Assembly: GCA_964605365.1 (NCBI GenBank)
Contig: CAZSCF010000004.1
Location: 1-45,212, forward strand
Reading direction: 5' to 3'
DNA length: 45,212 bases
Source of the DNA: CAZSCF01 sp964605365
Lineage (GTDB): Bacteria > Patescibacteriota > Minisyncoccia > Moranbacterales > UBA2206
Within the stretch, counting starts at the first letter, position 1. The number at the start of each line of letters is the position of its first letter. The notes beneath the pieces are model-generated. The model saw nothing but the letters and a program-made list of their open reading frames with translations. It made no database searches and was not told the origin of the DNA. Positions 9,200-17,180 of the stretch are shown here, piece by piece. Both the position numbers and the translations under genes were made by a program.

Positions 9200-10438
9200 A
9201 TGAGAAATACTATATTCAAGCCATTTTTCTGGAAATTTTTGCGTAGCTTTTTAAAGCTGCTCATCTTAATCATACTTATTGGGATTTTTTTCTTGACAGA
9301 TGGAGAAAAAATCATTGAAGACGGCATTCGTCAATATGCCAACAAACAAAATCAACCGAAAGAAATACAATTACCAACACCAAGCAATCCGATAGAAATG
9401 ATTTACGAATGGAAATATGGTGGACATCTATACACGCTAAAAGAAACTCTGTATGGTTCCTTTTATGATTTTTATGCATCACAGCCCAAAACTTTTTCTT
9501 ACTATGAAGAAAATCTTCCGCAGAATTGGGAAGAGGAATATTTCAATATGTTTTTAAATTATCCGGCTGAAGACAAAACAATTCCCGAATTAGCCGCTAA
9601 AATCAAAGAGCTTGGATTAAATAATAATCTCGATGATGATCATATAGTGGAACTGACTCTATCATTTGTGCAAAATCTTCCTTATGACGAAGACAAAGCA
9701 AAAAGAATTTTATCTGAAAATCAAACCGACCAATCAAAAAACACGGCCGATGCTCCGAATTATCCTTACGAAGTGCTTTATAAAAAAACCGGTGTTTGTT
9801 CAGACAAAAGTCTCTTGGCCTATGCATTGATAAGGGAAATGGGTTACGGTGCAGCTATTTTTGTTTATAAAGCGGAAAATCATATGTCAATTGGCATAAA
9901 ATGTCCACAAAATTATTCCACCTATGCTTCCGGATATTGTTATGCCGAAACAACTAACCCAGGAAATAAAATTGGTTTAATACCTGAATTGGACGTTACA
10001 AACAATAAAGCATCCGATGTAAAAGAAATCGAATATTTCGATAACAATGAAGACTCGTCGTTAAGTTTAAAAACAATTGGTGCTGCCAAAATAATAAACG
10101 CTGTGGACGGGAAAACCTACAAAGGAATCATTCGAACAATAGCCATCCAACAGGATATCACCGATTTGAAAATATTTTTAAACAAAGAAAAGAATGTTCT
10201 CAATTCTACAAAAAACACTTTATTAAAAAAACAAAATGAAATTTCCGATCTAAAAGATAAGTTGGACAAGTTGTTGGCAAAAAAGAATTATACAGAATAT
10301 AATGATTTGGTGTCAAAATATAACAACCAAATCAGAAGTTATCAAAAAGATTTAAAAGACTACAATAGTCACATAAAAAATTATAACCAAAAAGTTAACG
10401 AATACAACAATTTAATTAAAAATTTTTACCAAATATAA
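9200..10438 (+). CDS. Membrane-anchored transglutaminase-like protein with C-terminal coiled coil
   Basis: 412 residues. One N-terminal membrane helix (about 15-33) leads to an extracytoplasmic region. The core reads YKKTGVCSDKSLLAYALIRE (Cys200 at a helix start), then ENHMSIGI (His228) and CYAETTN (Glu250), which is the Cys-His-acid order of the transglutaminase/papain-like fold. The last roughly 100 residues are rich in Lys, Asn, Gln and Leu heptads and predict a coiled coil. The substrate is unknown; such domains include proteases, amidases and cross-linkers. obgE follows three bases after the stop, which looks like read-through transcription rather than shared function. Confidence 0.7.
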   Translation: MRNTIFKPFFWKFLRSFLKLLILIILIGIFFLTDGEKIIEDGIRQYANKQNQPKEIQLPTPSNPIEMIYEWKYGGHLYTLKETLYGSFYDFYASQPKTFSYYEENLPQNWEEEYFNMFLNYPAEDKTIPELAAKIKELGLNNNLDDDHIVELTLSFVQNLPYDEDKAKRILSENQTDQSKNTADAPNYPYEVLYKKTGVCSDKSLLAYALIREMGYGAAIFVYKAENHMSIGIKCPQNYSTYASGYCYAETTNPGNKIGLIPELDVTNNKASDVKEIEYFDNNEDSSLSLKTIGAAKIINAVDGKTYKGIIRTIAIQQDITDLKIFLNKEKNVLNSTKNTLLKKQNEISDLKDKLDKLLAKKNYTEYNDLVSKYNNQIRSYQKDLKDYNSHIKNYNQKVNEYNNLIKNFYQI

Positions 10439-10441
10439 TTT

Positions 10442-11398
10442 ATGCTCACTGATGAAGTAAAAATCAAAATTCACGCAGGACATGGCGGAAATGGGGTAAT
10501 TGCTTTTGACAAAATAAAAATGAGCCTTGGACCAACCGGTGGCAATGGTGGTAATGGCGGCAATATTTATCTGGAAGGTGTTTCTGATCTAACCGCCCTA
10601 AACAAATACAAATGCAAATTGGATTACTATGCCAATAATGGACAAAATGGAGGCAAAGACAGATCGACTGGACATACCGGACACGATTTAGTTTTAAGCG
10701 TTCCCATTGGTTCTGTTGCAAAAAACATGCAAAATTCCAAAAATTATGAAATAACGGAAGTTAAACAAAAGGTTTTAATCGCCAAAGGAGGCAAAGGCGG
10801 CAGAGGTAATTTCTTTTTTCGATCTTCCATAAATACAACTCCCAAACAAGCAGAAAATGGAAAGCCGGGAGAAAGCTTTGATTTCAATATAGAACTTCGA
10901 TTTATTGCCGATATCGGGCTGGTAGGACTTCCAAATGCCGGAAAATCAAGCCTACTCAACGAACTCACAAAAGCCAATGTAAAAGTAGCCAATTATGAAT
11001 TTACGACACTTGAACCAAATTTGGGAACTTTAAATAAAATAATTATAGCAGACATACCTGGTCTTATTGAAGGCGCTTCCAAAGGCAAGGGACTGGGAAT
11101 AAAATTTTTAAAACATATTCGAAGAACTAAAATAATATTGCATTGTATCTCGCTTGAATCAGACAATTTAGAATTGAACTATGAAACGATTCGTCAAGAA
11201 CTGAAAAACTATAATCAAGAGCTTTTGGACAAAAAAGAACTTTTGATCTTTACGAAATCCGACATGGCAGACCAGAAAGAAATAACAAAAAAAATAAAAA
11301 CCTTCAATGATAAAGAATTTTTATTGGTTTCCATCTATGATTTTGAAAGTTTAGAAAAATTAAAAAATAAAATAATACAACTAACCAAAAAATTATGA
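10442..11398 (+). CDS. obgE: GTPase Obg, ribosome assembly factor
   Basis: 318 residues. The glycine-rich Obg domain (TGGNGGNGGNIYLEG, KGGKGGRGNFFF) precedes a G domain with P loop GLPNAGKSSL, switch region FTTLEPNLG, G3 DIPGLIEGASKGKGLG and G4 TKSD. The G4 motif is TKSD rather than the common NKxD, a tolerated change in this family that is worth noting. No C-terminal Obg-specific extension follows the G domain, as in short Obg proteins. It binds the 50S subunit and couples nucleotide state to ribosome assembly. Its stop overlaps the next ATG (ATGA). Confidence 0.93.
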   Translation: MLTDEVKIKIHAGHGGNGVIAFDKIKMSLGPTGGNGGNGGNIYLEGVSDLTALNKYKCKLDYYANNGQNGGKDRSTGHTGHDLVLSVPIGSVAKNMQNSKNYEITEVKQKVLIAKGGKGGRGNFFFRSSINTTPKQAENGKPGESFDFNIELRFIADIGLVGLPNAGKSSLLNELTKANVKVANYEFTTLEPNLGTLNKIIIADIPGLIEGASKGKGLGIKFLKHIRRTKIILHCISLESDNLELNYETIRQELKNYNQELLDKKELLIFTKSDMADQKEITKKIKTFNDKEFLLVSIYDFESLEKLKNKIIQLTKKL

Positions 11399-11625
11399 AT
11401 AAATCATGGATGATAGCCGCAATTTTATTGACTATTTGGACTATTCCTTGGAAAGGCATGGCGCTTTGGAAGTCAGCTAAAAGGGGAGACAGGGTCTGGT
11501 TTATTGTTATTTTACTGCTTAATACATTGGCTATTTTAGAAATTATCTATTTGTTTATTTTTTCAAAAGAAAAAAAAGAGAAAGCTGCTGCTCCTCAATT
11601 TCGAAATCCCAAACAATTTGTTTAA
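11395..11625 (+). CDS. Small DUF5652 membrane protein
   Basis: 76 residues with two membrane helices. The motif TIWTIPWKGMALWKSAKRGD, then WFIVILLLNTLAILEIIYLFIF, fits the DUF5652 pattern (WKxxALWxAA ... NTxxILEIxY) common in CPR genomes. No function is known. It overlaps obgE by four bases and is probably co-translated with it. A Lys-rich C-terminal tail faces the cytoplasm by the positive-inside rule. Confidence 0.8.
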   Translation: MNKSWMIAAILLTIWTIPWKGMALWKSAKRGDRVWFIVILLLNTLAILEIIYLFIFSKEKKEKAAAPQFRNPKQFV

Positions 11626-11635
11626 CTCGTTCAAT

Positions 11636-11670
11636 AAAAAACCAACAATTGTAATTATTTGGTATTTTTT
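11636..11670 (+). terminator. Weak terminator-like hairpin between convergent genes
   Basis: AAAAACCAA and TTGGT flank a 13-base loop and are followed by ATTTTTTT. The stem is only about five pairs, so termination strength is doubtful. It sits in the 44-bp gap between the convergent DUF5652 and rhodanese genes. Confidence 0.35.
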
Positions 11671-12497
11671 TATTTTACAATTTCATAACTCTTTTCTTTC
11701 CACACTTTAAGTCCGTCGGAAAGTACAAATGCATTGAAAAATCCGAGATCGTAAAGTCTTACTCCGGCTTGAAAAGCTGTAAACCCATTTTCGTCATAAA
11801 GAATTATTTTTTTACTTCGAGGAATCATTTTTCTTTCCTTTTCCAGATCATCCAAAAAAATGCTGTTTGCATTTTTTATATGTCCCGCCTCAAATTGTTT
11901 TTTTTCTCTGACGTCTATAATATAGATATTGTTTTCAGTTTCAATAATTTTTTTCAAATCATCACTGTTGATATAATTTATTTTTGATTGATCGACAAAA
12001 GAAGTTGGATTGCCCATTGAAACTGTTAAATTCATTTTGTTTTTCCAAGCAACAAAGCCCCCACTCAAATAAAAGACATCTGAAAAATTATTTGCATCAA
12101 AAACTCCGCCCGCAGCAAAAGCTGCCTGGAAAGATGATCCATCATCAACCAGGATATACGCTTTACTCTTGTCTAAACCAGCTAACGCTTGTTGAATTTC
12201 TGGATAATAAATATTAATGGAATCTGGTATATGTTCCTGCTTAAAAGAGTTCTTGTCTCGTATATCAATAATTACTATATTATTTTCAGTCAATATTTTT
12301 TCCCTCAAATCTTCACTGGTAATTTTTTTGGCTCTCTTTATATCTTCAACAGAATAAGCGCTTTCGCTTGGTTTTATTTTGGAATCGTTTTTATTATTAA
12401 TAAACAGGGGCTTAATTAAAACAAACAAGCCTATTAAAAAAATCAATATAACGCTCGCAACTATAAGTAGGATATTTATTTTTTCTTTTTTTTCCAT
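11670..12497 (-). CDS. Membrane-anchored tandem rhodanese-like protein without cysteine
   Basis: 275 residues. An N-terminal membrane helix (about 8-30) precedes two rhodanese domains, each with the IDIRD/IDVRE entry motif (residues 77-81 and 194-198) and the HI..A/S-N segment (HIPDSINI, HIKNANSI). In active rhodaneses the loop after the central strand begins with the catalytic Cys. Here the loops read LVDDGSS (near 116-122) and LYDENGF (near 233-239), with Asp at or next to that place. The whole protein has no cysteine, so sulfur transfer is excluded. A binding or scaffold role is more likely. It abuts fmt directly and ends the priA-def-fmt operon. Confidence 0.85.
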   Translation of the reverse strand: MEKKEKINILLIVASVILIFLIGLFVLIKPLFINNKNDSKIKPSESAYSVEDIKRAKKITSEDLREKILTENNIVIIDIRDKNSFKQEHIPDSINIYYPEIQQALAGLDKSKAYILVDDGSSFQAAFAAGGVFDANNFSDVFYLSGGFVAWKNKMNLTVSMGNPTSFVDQSKINYINSDDLKKIIETENNIYIIDVREKKQFEAGHIKNANSIFLDDLEKERKMIPRSKKIILYDENGFTAFQAGVRLYDLGFFNAFVLSDGLKVWKEKSYEIVK

Positions 12498-13451
12498 TTA
12501 TTTTAAAACGCTGCCTAAAAAATTTTGATATCCATTAATAAAATCTTCTACTTTCATATTTCCTTTGCCCTCCAATTGAATTTCTTCAAGAAAAATAATC
12601 CCTTTAGCGGTTTGCACTCCGACTTTTTCTTTAAATCGAAATACTTCTCCGAGATGATGCTTTATTTCTTCTGAATTTTCTTTTAAAAAACCGATCTTAT
12701 TAAGTTTTATTCTTTTTGTTGCGCCATCGTTTTTCCAAAAGGTAAAAATACCCGGCCAAAGGGAAAGTGCCCTATGACGATTATAGATAGATTCAGCCTC
12801 ATCTGACCAAAATATTCTTCCGTCATTTTTTTCAATCAATTGGCAAAGTGTAGCTTCAGAATCCATTTGCCTCATTGGTTCAATTCTGTTTTCTATCCAT
12901 AAAGGCAGTGTTTCAAGCAAAAGATCGGCAGATAATGCGGCTAGTCTGCCTGATAATTCCTGATTATTTTCATCCCGCTGTATTTCTGTTTTGGCTTGTT
13001 TTAAAATATCGCCTGTATCAACACCTTCATTAACCAACATCAAGGTTGTTCCGGTTTCCTTTTCGCCATTTAAAAGAGCGTTTTGAATAGGGGATGGACC
13101 TCTAAATTTAGGCAGAAGCGAGGGATGAACATTTATCACTCCAAATTTAGGTTCGTTAATAATGCTTCGAGGTATTATTTTTCCATAAGCTGCCACAACA
13201 ATTAAATCGGGTTTCTGACTTTTTATTTCCATTACGGATTTATCGTCTAATTTTTCCGGCTGAAAAAGAGGAATGTCATATGTTTTGGCAGTATTCTTTA
13301 TTTTGGATTCCATTATTTCATGGTTTCTGCCAGATTTCTTGTCGGATTTTGTAAAAACCGAAATTATATTTAATTTACTGGCAATCATTGAATTTAAAAT
13401 TTTATCGGCAAACTCTGAAGTGCCCATAAAAATAATTCTGATTGTAGTCAT
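12498..13451 (-). CDS. fmt: Methionyl-tRNA formyltransferase
   Basis: About 317 residues. The formyltransferase core shows IIFMGTSEFA at the N-terminus, INVHPSLLPKFRGPSPIQ (folate and catalytic loop) and GVDTGDIL. It formylates initiator Met-tRNA with 10-formyl-THF. An upstream in-frame ATG at 13469 adds six residues, but AAGGA six bases before the ATG at 13451 is one of the few good Shine-Dalgarno sites here and places the usual MTTIRIIFMGT start, so 13451 is chosen. def lies immediately upstream, the common def-fmt pairing, so the enzyme that adds the formyl group and the one that removes it are made together. Confidence 0.93.
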   Translation of the reverse strand: MTTIRIIFMGTSEFADKILNSMIASKLNIISVFTKSDKKSGRNHEIMESKIKNTAKTYDIPLFQPEKLDDKSVMEIKSQKPDLIVVAAYGKIIPRSIINEPKFGVINVHPSLLPKFRGPSPIQNALLNGEKETGTTLMLVNEGVDTGDILKQAKTEIQRDENNQELSGRLAALSADLLLETLPLWIENRIEPMRQMDSEATLCQLIEKNDGRIFWSDEAESIYNRHRALSLWPGIFTFWKNDGATKRIKLNKIGFLKENSEEIKHHLGEVFRFKEKVGVQTAKGIIFLEEIQLEGKGNMKVEDFINGYQNFLGSVLK

Positions 13452-13477
13452 TTCGCTTCCTTTTGACATAATTTTTT

Positions 13478-13918
13478 TTATTTTTCAATATAAAGAATTC
13501 CGTTTAAATGATCTATCTCATGTTGAAGTGCTCTTGCAAACAAGCCATCTCCTTTTAAAATTATTTTTTTACCATTTTTGTCCAGAGCCTCAACTTTGAC
13601 CCTCGCATTTCTTTTGACTGGAATAAATTTTCCGGGAAAAGAAAGACAACCTTCTTCTCGCACTTCTTTTTTCCAAGATTTTGATTTTATTTTTGGATTA
13701 ATCAATATATGTGTTTTTCCATCCAATTTTATTATGCAAAGAGAAACAGATTTTCCGACTTGCGGGGCAGCAAGTCCTACAGCTTCCTGATGATTTTCCA
13801 TGGTTTCAAGCATATCCAAAATCAACTCCTTGACTTCAGAATCTTTGGGATCAGCTATCTCCAGGGATTGCCTTTTTAATACTGGATTCGGGTAAGTTAT
13901 AATGGGTAAAATTGCCAT
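13478..13918 (-). CDS. def: Peptide deformylase
   Basis: 146 residues with the three deformylase motifs in order: GLAAPQVG (I), EGCLSFPG (II, metal-ligand Cys) and LQHEIDHLNGILY (III, HExxH). The metal is Fe2+ or another divalent ion in known members. It removes the N-formyl group from new proteins. It follows priA by ten bp and precedes fmt, forming a priA-def-fmt cluster that is widely conserved in bacteria. Confidence 0.95.
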   Translation of the reverse strand: MAILPIITYPNPVLKRQSLEIADPKDSEVKELILDMLETMENHQEAVGLAAPQVGKSVSLCIIKLDGKTHILINPKIKSKSWKKEVREEGCLSFPGKFIPVKRNARVKVEALDKNGKKIILKGDGLFARALQHEIDHLNGILYIEK

Positions 13919-13928
13919 AAAAAAAAAT

Positions 13929-15947
13929 CTAAGCTATTGAAATTGGATCAACATCAATTATCCAATCAGATGAGAGTCGTTTTAATATTTTAATTATTTT
14001 TTCAGGAATTTTTTCCTGATTTTTTATTTTTATGATTATTTGTTGCCTGAACTTCCCTTTTACACACGGAACTAAAGGGGTATGAGCCTCGGAAATCTTA
14101 ATGCCTCTTTCACCTGCTTTTTCTAACAATATATAAATTTTTTGAGATTCTTCTTTGGCTTTTTTAAGACTATGACTTCGAAAAATCAATTTAATAATTT
14201 TTCCGAAAGGTGGAAAGGCTAAATTTTTCCTTTCAATCAATTCTTCTTTCAAAAATTTTTCCACATTTTTTTCCAAAATAGCCTTAAAGAGATAATTTTC
14301 CGGATTAAATGTTTGTATAATGACCGTTCCCTTAAAAACACTTCCTGGGCGATTTGTTCTCCCGGCAACTTGATAAATATTTTGAAAAGCCTTTTCCAAA
14401 GCTGAAAAATCAGGAAAAGCAAGCATGTTATCTGCGTCTATGATACCAACGAGGGCTACATTTGGCAAATCCCAGCCCTTAGAAATCATTTGCGTTCCAA
14501 TCAAAATATCGATTTTGTTTTCTGAAAAATCTTTATATATTTTTTCTTGAGCATCTTTATTTTTCATGGTTTGATTGTCTGCTACAGCCACTCTGACATC
14601 GGAAAAAATATTTTTTACTTCTCTTTCTATTTTCTGTGTCCCTAAGCCCACATTTTTAAAAGAAACTCCTTTACATTTTGAACACTCCGGAATAATTGAG
14701 GTTTTATAATAACATTGTAAACACTTGTAAATGCCCGTTTTGTCGTATACAAGCGCTCGATCACATTTTGGACACCTGAGAACAGTTTTGCACCCAAGAC
14801 ATACTGAAAAAGCGCTCATTCCTTGACGATTGACAAATAAAATAACTTGTAATTTATTTTTTATCGCATAAGCAATTTCTGATTGCAGTTTTCTCGAAAG
14901 ACAACTTAGGTTGGAATGTCCTTCATGATTTTTCCAGCGTTCTTTTCGCATATCAGCTAAAAATATTTCTGGAAATGAAAATTTAACTTCGGAAATATTA
15001 AGATTCGGAATTCTAATTAATTCAACTGCCTTCTTTCTGGCTTTTTGATAAATCTCAAGGCTTGGAGTGGAGGATCCAAAAATTATTTTGCACCCTTGAA
15101 GCTTAGCTAATTTTTCAGCCACATTACGAGAATCATAGCGGGGATTCATATCCCACTGCTTAAATGAAATATCCTGTTCTTCATCAATGACAATCAAACC
15201 GAGCTTCTTAAAAGGCATAAAAAGCGCCATCCGGGAGCCAATAATAATTTTTATTTCTCCAGATTTTATTCTTTGAAAATAATCAAAAATTCTTCCCTTA
15301 GAAATCTTACTGTTAATAACAGCTATTTCTTTCGGCTCGAAATAAGCCCCGTACCTCTCAGTAGCTTGAGGTACTAGCATAATTTCCGGCAAAAGAATTA
15401 GGAATTGAAATTGCGGATTTGTTTTTCTTATGCTTAATATCGAATGAATATAAACCTCGGTTTTTCCAGATCCCGGAGGACCGAATAAGAGAAATCCACG
15501 ATTTACTATTTGCGATTTGTAATTTTTAGCGATCTTATTAACGGCCAATTGTTGTTCCTCGGTTAAGGTTATTTTTTTCTTGAACGCAGATTTTTGGTTT
15601 TTAATTTTTGACTTTAGGCTTATTTTCTTTGGCACAAATAACCTCAAGACTGTTCCGAGTGATGAAAAATAATAATCCGAAATGAAATTAGCCAGAGCAA
15701 GCTGCTTATTGTTTAAAAAATTTTTTTCAATTATTTTTTCTATCTTTTTAAGCTTGACGTTTCCACTTCTAAAAAAATCAGACCGGCTGCCGACAACAAT
15801 TCCTTCTAAATTCATTTTAAAAAAAGGTACGGAAACCAAAGTTCCAATATTTATTTTTTCGGACGACAAATATGAAAAAAACTTATTTCCCGAAAGAGAA
15901 ATTCTGGTTAAAGGCACCACATCAATTATGTGCTTTTTGTCTTTCAT
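13929..15947 (-). CDS. priA: Primosomal protein N' (replication restart helicase PriA)
   Basis: 672 residues. Walker A GPPGSGKTEVYIH, DEEQ box (VIDEEQDISFKQ) and the C-terminal helicase motifs (GTQMISKGWDLPNVALVGIIDAD, QVAGRTNRPG) are present. Between them lie the paired zinc sites, eight cysteines spread over four CxxC-like pairs (CLGC, CPKC, CLQC, CSKC). PriA reloads the replisome at stalled forks. The ATG at 15947 is supported by a -10 box ending six bases before it, implying a leaderless mRNA. It heads the priA-def-fmt-rhodanese operon. Confidence 0.94.
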   Translation of the reverse strand: MKDKKHIIDVVPLTRISLSGNKFFSYLSSEKINIGTLVSVPFFKMNLEGIVVGSRSDFFRSGNVKLKKIEKIIEKNFLNNKQLALANFISDYYFSSLGTVLRLFVPKKISLKSKIKNQKSAFKKKITLTEEQQLAVNKIAKNYKSQIVNRGFLLFGPPGSGKTEVYIHSILSIRKTNPQFQFLILLPEIMLVPQATERYGAYFEPKEIAVINSKISKGRIFDYFQRIKSGEIKIIIGSRMALFMPFKKLGLIVIDEEQDISFKQWDMNPRYDSRNVAEKLAKLQGCKIIFGSSTPSLEIYQKARKKAVELIRIPNLNISEVKFSFPEIFLADMRKERWKNHEGHSNLSCLSRKLQSEIAYAIKNKLQVILFVNRQGMSAFSVCLGCKTVLRCPKCDRALVYDKTGIYKCLQCYYKTSIIPECSKCKGVSFKNVGLGTQKIEREVKNIFSDVRVAVADNQTMKNKDAQEKIYKDFSENKIDILIGTQMISKGWDLPNVALVGIIDADNMLAFPDFSALEKAFQNIYQVAGRTNRPGSVFKGTVIIQTFNPENYLFKAILEKNVEKFLKEELIERKNLAFPPFGKIIKLIFRSHSLKKAKEESQKIYILLEKAGERGIKISEAHTPLVPCVKGKFRQQIIIKIKNQEKIPEKIIKILKRLSSDWIIDVDPISIA

Positions 15948-15953
15948 ATGGTA

Positions 15954-16003
15954 AGCATATCACTTAATCATATTGTTGCAAATAAGCCAAAATGAGGTAA
16001 AAT
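15954..16003. promoter_or_regulatory. Divergent promoter pair with a shared palindromic -35 (TTGCAA)
   Basis: TTGCAA at 15976-15981 is its own reverse complement. Leftward, a 16-base spacer leads to TATGCT (15959-15954), whose end is six bases before the priA ATG. Rightward, a 16-base spacer leads to TAAAAT (15998-16003), whose end is eight bases before the ATG at 16012. One -35 could therefore serve both genes, in symmetric geometry, and both mRNAs would be leaderless or nearly so. Confidence 0.5.
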
Positions 16004-16011
16004 TTACTTAT

Positions 16012-16716
16012 ATGGACAAATTGCTGGATATAAAAATCGACAATTTTAAAAAAGCGGAGATATTTCAAAAAATAGAGTTTTTTTTGACGGAAAAAAAATT
16101 TCATCAAATTGCCACCATCAATCCCGAATTTGTTTTAGAAGCGCAAAAAAATACAAAATTCAAAGAGATATTAAATGCCTGCGACTTACATATTGCCGAT
16201 GGCATCGGAATCCAGTTTGCATTTTTTCGTTTTGGCAAAATTCTGAAAACACGATTAACCGGAATTGATTTGATGCTAAGAATTTTAAAGGAAGCCAACC
16301 GAAAAAAAATGCAAATATTTTTAGCTGCCAATAAAAACGGTTTGAGCTCATGGGAAGAAACAAGAGATGCTATTCATAAAATATATCCGCAATTAAAAAT
16401 TGATGGCGAAAATTTTGACAAAAATATTGCAAAATATGAATCACAAACTGTAAATCAGATATTGTTTTGCAATTTTGGGACTCCATATCAAGAATATTTT
16501 CTAAATTCGCTAAAAAATGGTACTATTAGATTGGCTATGGGAGTCGGTGGCGGTTTTGATTTTCTGACCGGAAAAATAAGACGTGCGCCTAAAATAATGC
16601 GCTGGCTAGGACTAGAATGGTTTTGGCGATTTTTAATGCAATCGTGGAGGTGGAAAAGAATTATTAACGCCGTTGTGATTTTTACCTGGAAAATCTTACT
16701 AAATAAAAATAATTAA
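16012..16716 (+). CDS. WecG/TagA/CpsF-family glycosyltransferase (GT26)
   Basis: About 234 residues from the ATG at 16012; a TTG at 15973 in frame is disfavoured because the promoter lies between. Family motifs are ATINPEFVLEA near the N-terminus, HIADGIGIQFAFF, LTGIDLM (usually RxTGxDL) and the C-terminal GVGGGFDFLTGKIRRAP followed by LGLEWFWR. These enzymes add N-acetylmannosamine or glucose to lipid-linked GlcNAc in teichoic-acid-like or capsule linkages. The UDP-sugar dehydrogenase at 36002 belongs to the same kind of chemistry. The next gene overlaps it (TAATG). Confidence 0.88.
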   Translation: MDKLLDIKIDNFKKAEIFQKIEFFLTEKKFHQIATINPEFVLEAQKNTKFKEILNACDLHIADGIGIQFAFFRFGKILKTRLTGIDLMLRILKEANRKKMQIFLAANKNGLSSWEETRDAIHKIYPQLKIDGENFDKNIAKYESQTVNQILFCNFGTPYQEYFLNSLKNGTIRLAMGVGGGFDFLTGKIRRAPKIMRWLGLEWFWRFLMQSWRWKRIINAVVIFTWKILLNKNN

Positions 16717-17180
16717 TGACTGTCATTTCTATCGTTTTAATATTTATAATTTTTTTGATAATTTTATTTTTTACAAACACTATGAATCCTAAAGCAAAAT
16801 TAATAAAAACCGTTTATCTTTATCTCGTTGCAGCCGTAAGTCTGCTTTTTGTGGCAATTGGCTCAGGAACACTTCTAAATATCGGATTGAAATATTACGC
16901 ATTTCCGGAAGCAGAAAAGAAAAATTATTATGAATGCAACAACCAGCCTCCTATAACTCCTGTTATTTCAAAAGAGGGGTCTACGGAAGAACAAAGGCCG
17001 CAAATAGACGCACTTTTAAGTGATTACCAGACATGGAAAGAAAACCAAACCGGTGAAAATTGTATCAGACCGGCCAGGCAAAACAAAATTGTTGATGCTT
17101 TGACCATGATTATTATTGCTATTCCTATTTGCTGGATCCATTGGATATTAATTAGAAAAGAAAAAAAAGAAAATGAATAA
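16716..17180 (+). CDS. Small membrane protein of unknown function
   Basis: 154 residues with three hydrophobic helices: about 2-20, 31-55 and 132-148. A roughly 70-residue polar loop between helices 2 and 3 contains two cysteines (YYECNNQ and ENCIRP), which could form a disulfide if the loop is outside. The segment LIKTVYLYLVAAVSLLFVAIG resembles the paired helix starts of several CPR small membrane proteins. No function is recognised. It overlaps the GT26 gene by one base and gltX by eight. Confidence 0.65.
   Translation: MTVISIVLIFIIFLIILFFTNTMNPKAKLIKTVYLYLVAAVSLLFVAIGSGTLLNIGLKYYAFPEAEKKNYYECNNQPPITPVISKEGSTEEQRPQIDALLSDYQTWKENQTGENCIRPARQNKIVDALTMIIIAIPICWIHWILIRKEKKENE

Noticed and set aside
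10430..10441. TATAAT just before obgE as a leaderless promoter
   Set aside because: It ends only two bases before the ATG, so the start site would fall inside the gene; obgE is three bases from the upstream stop and is better explained as part of the operon.
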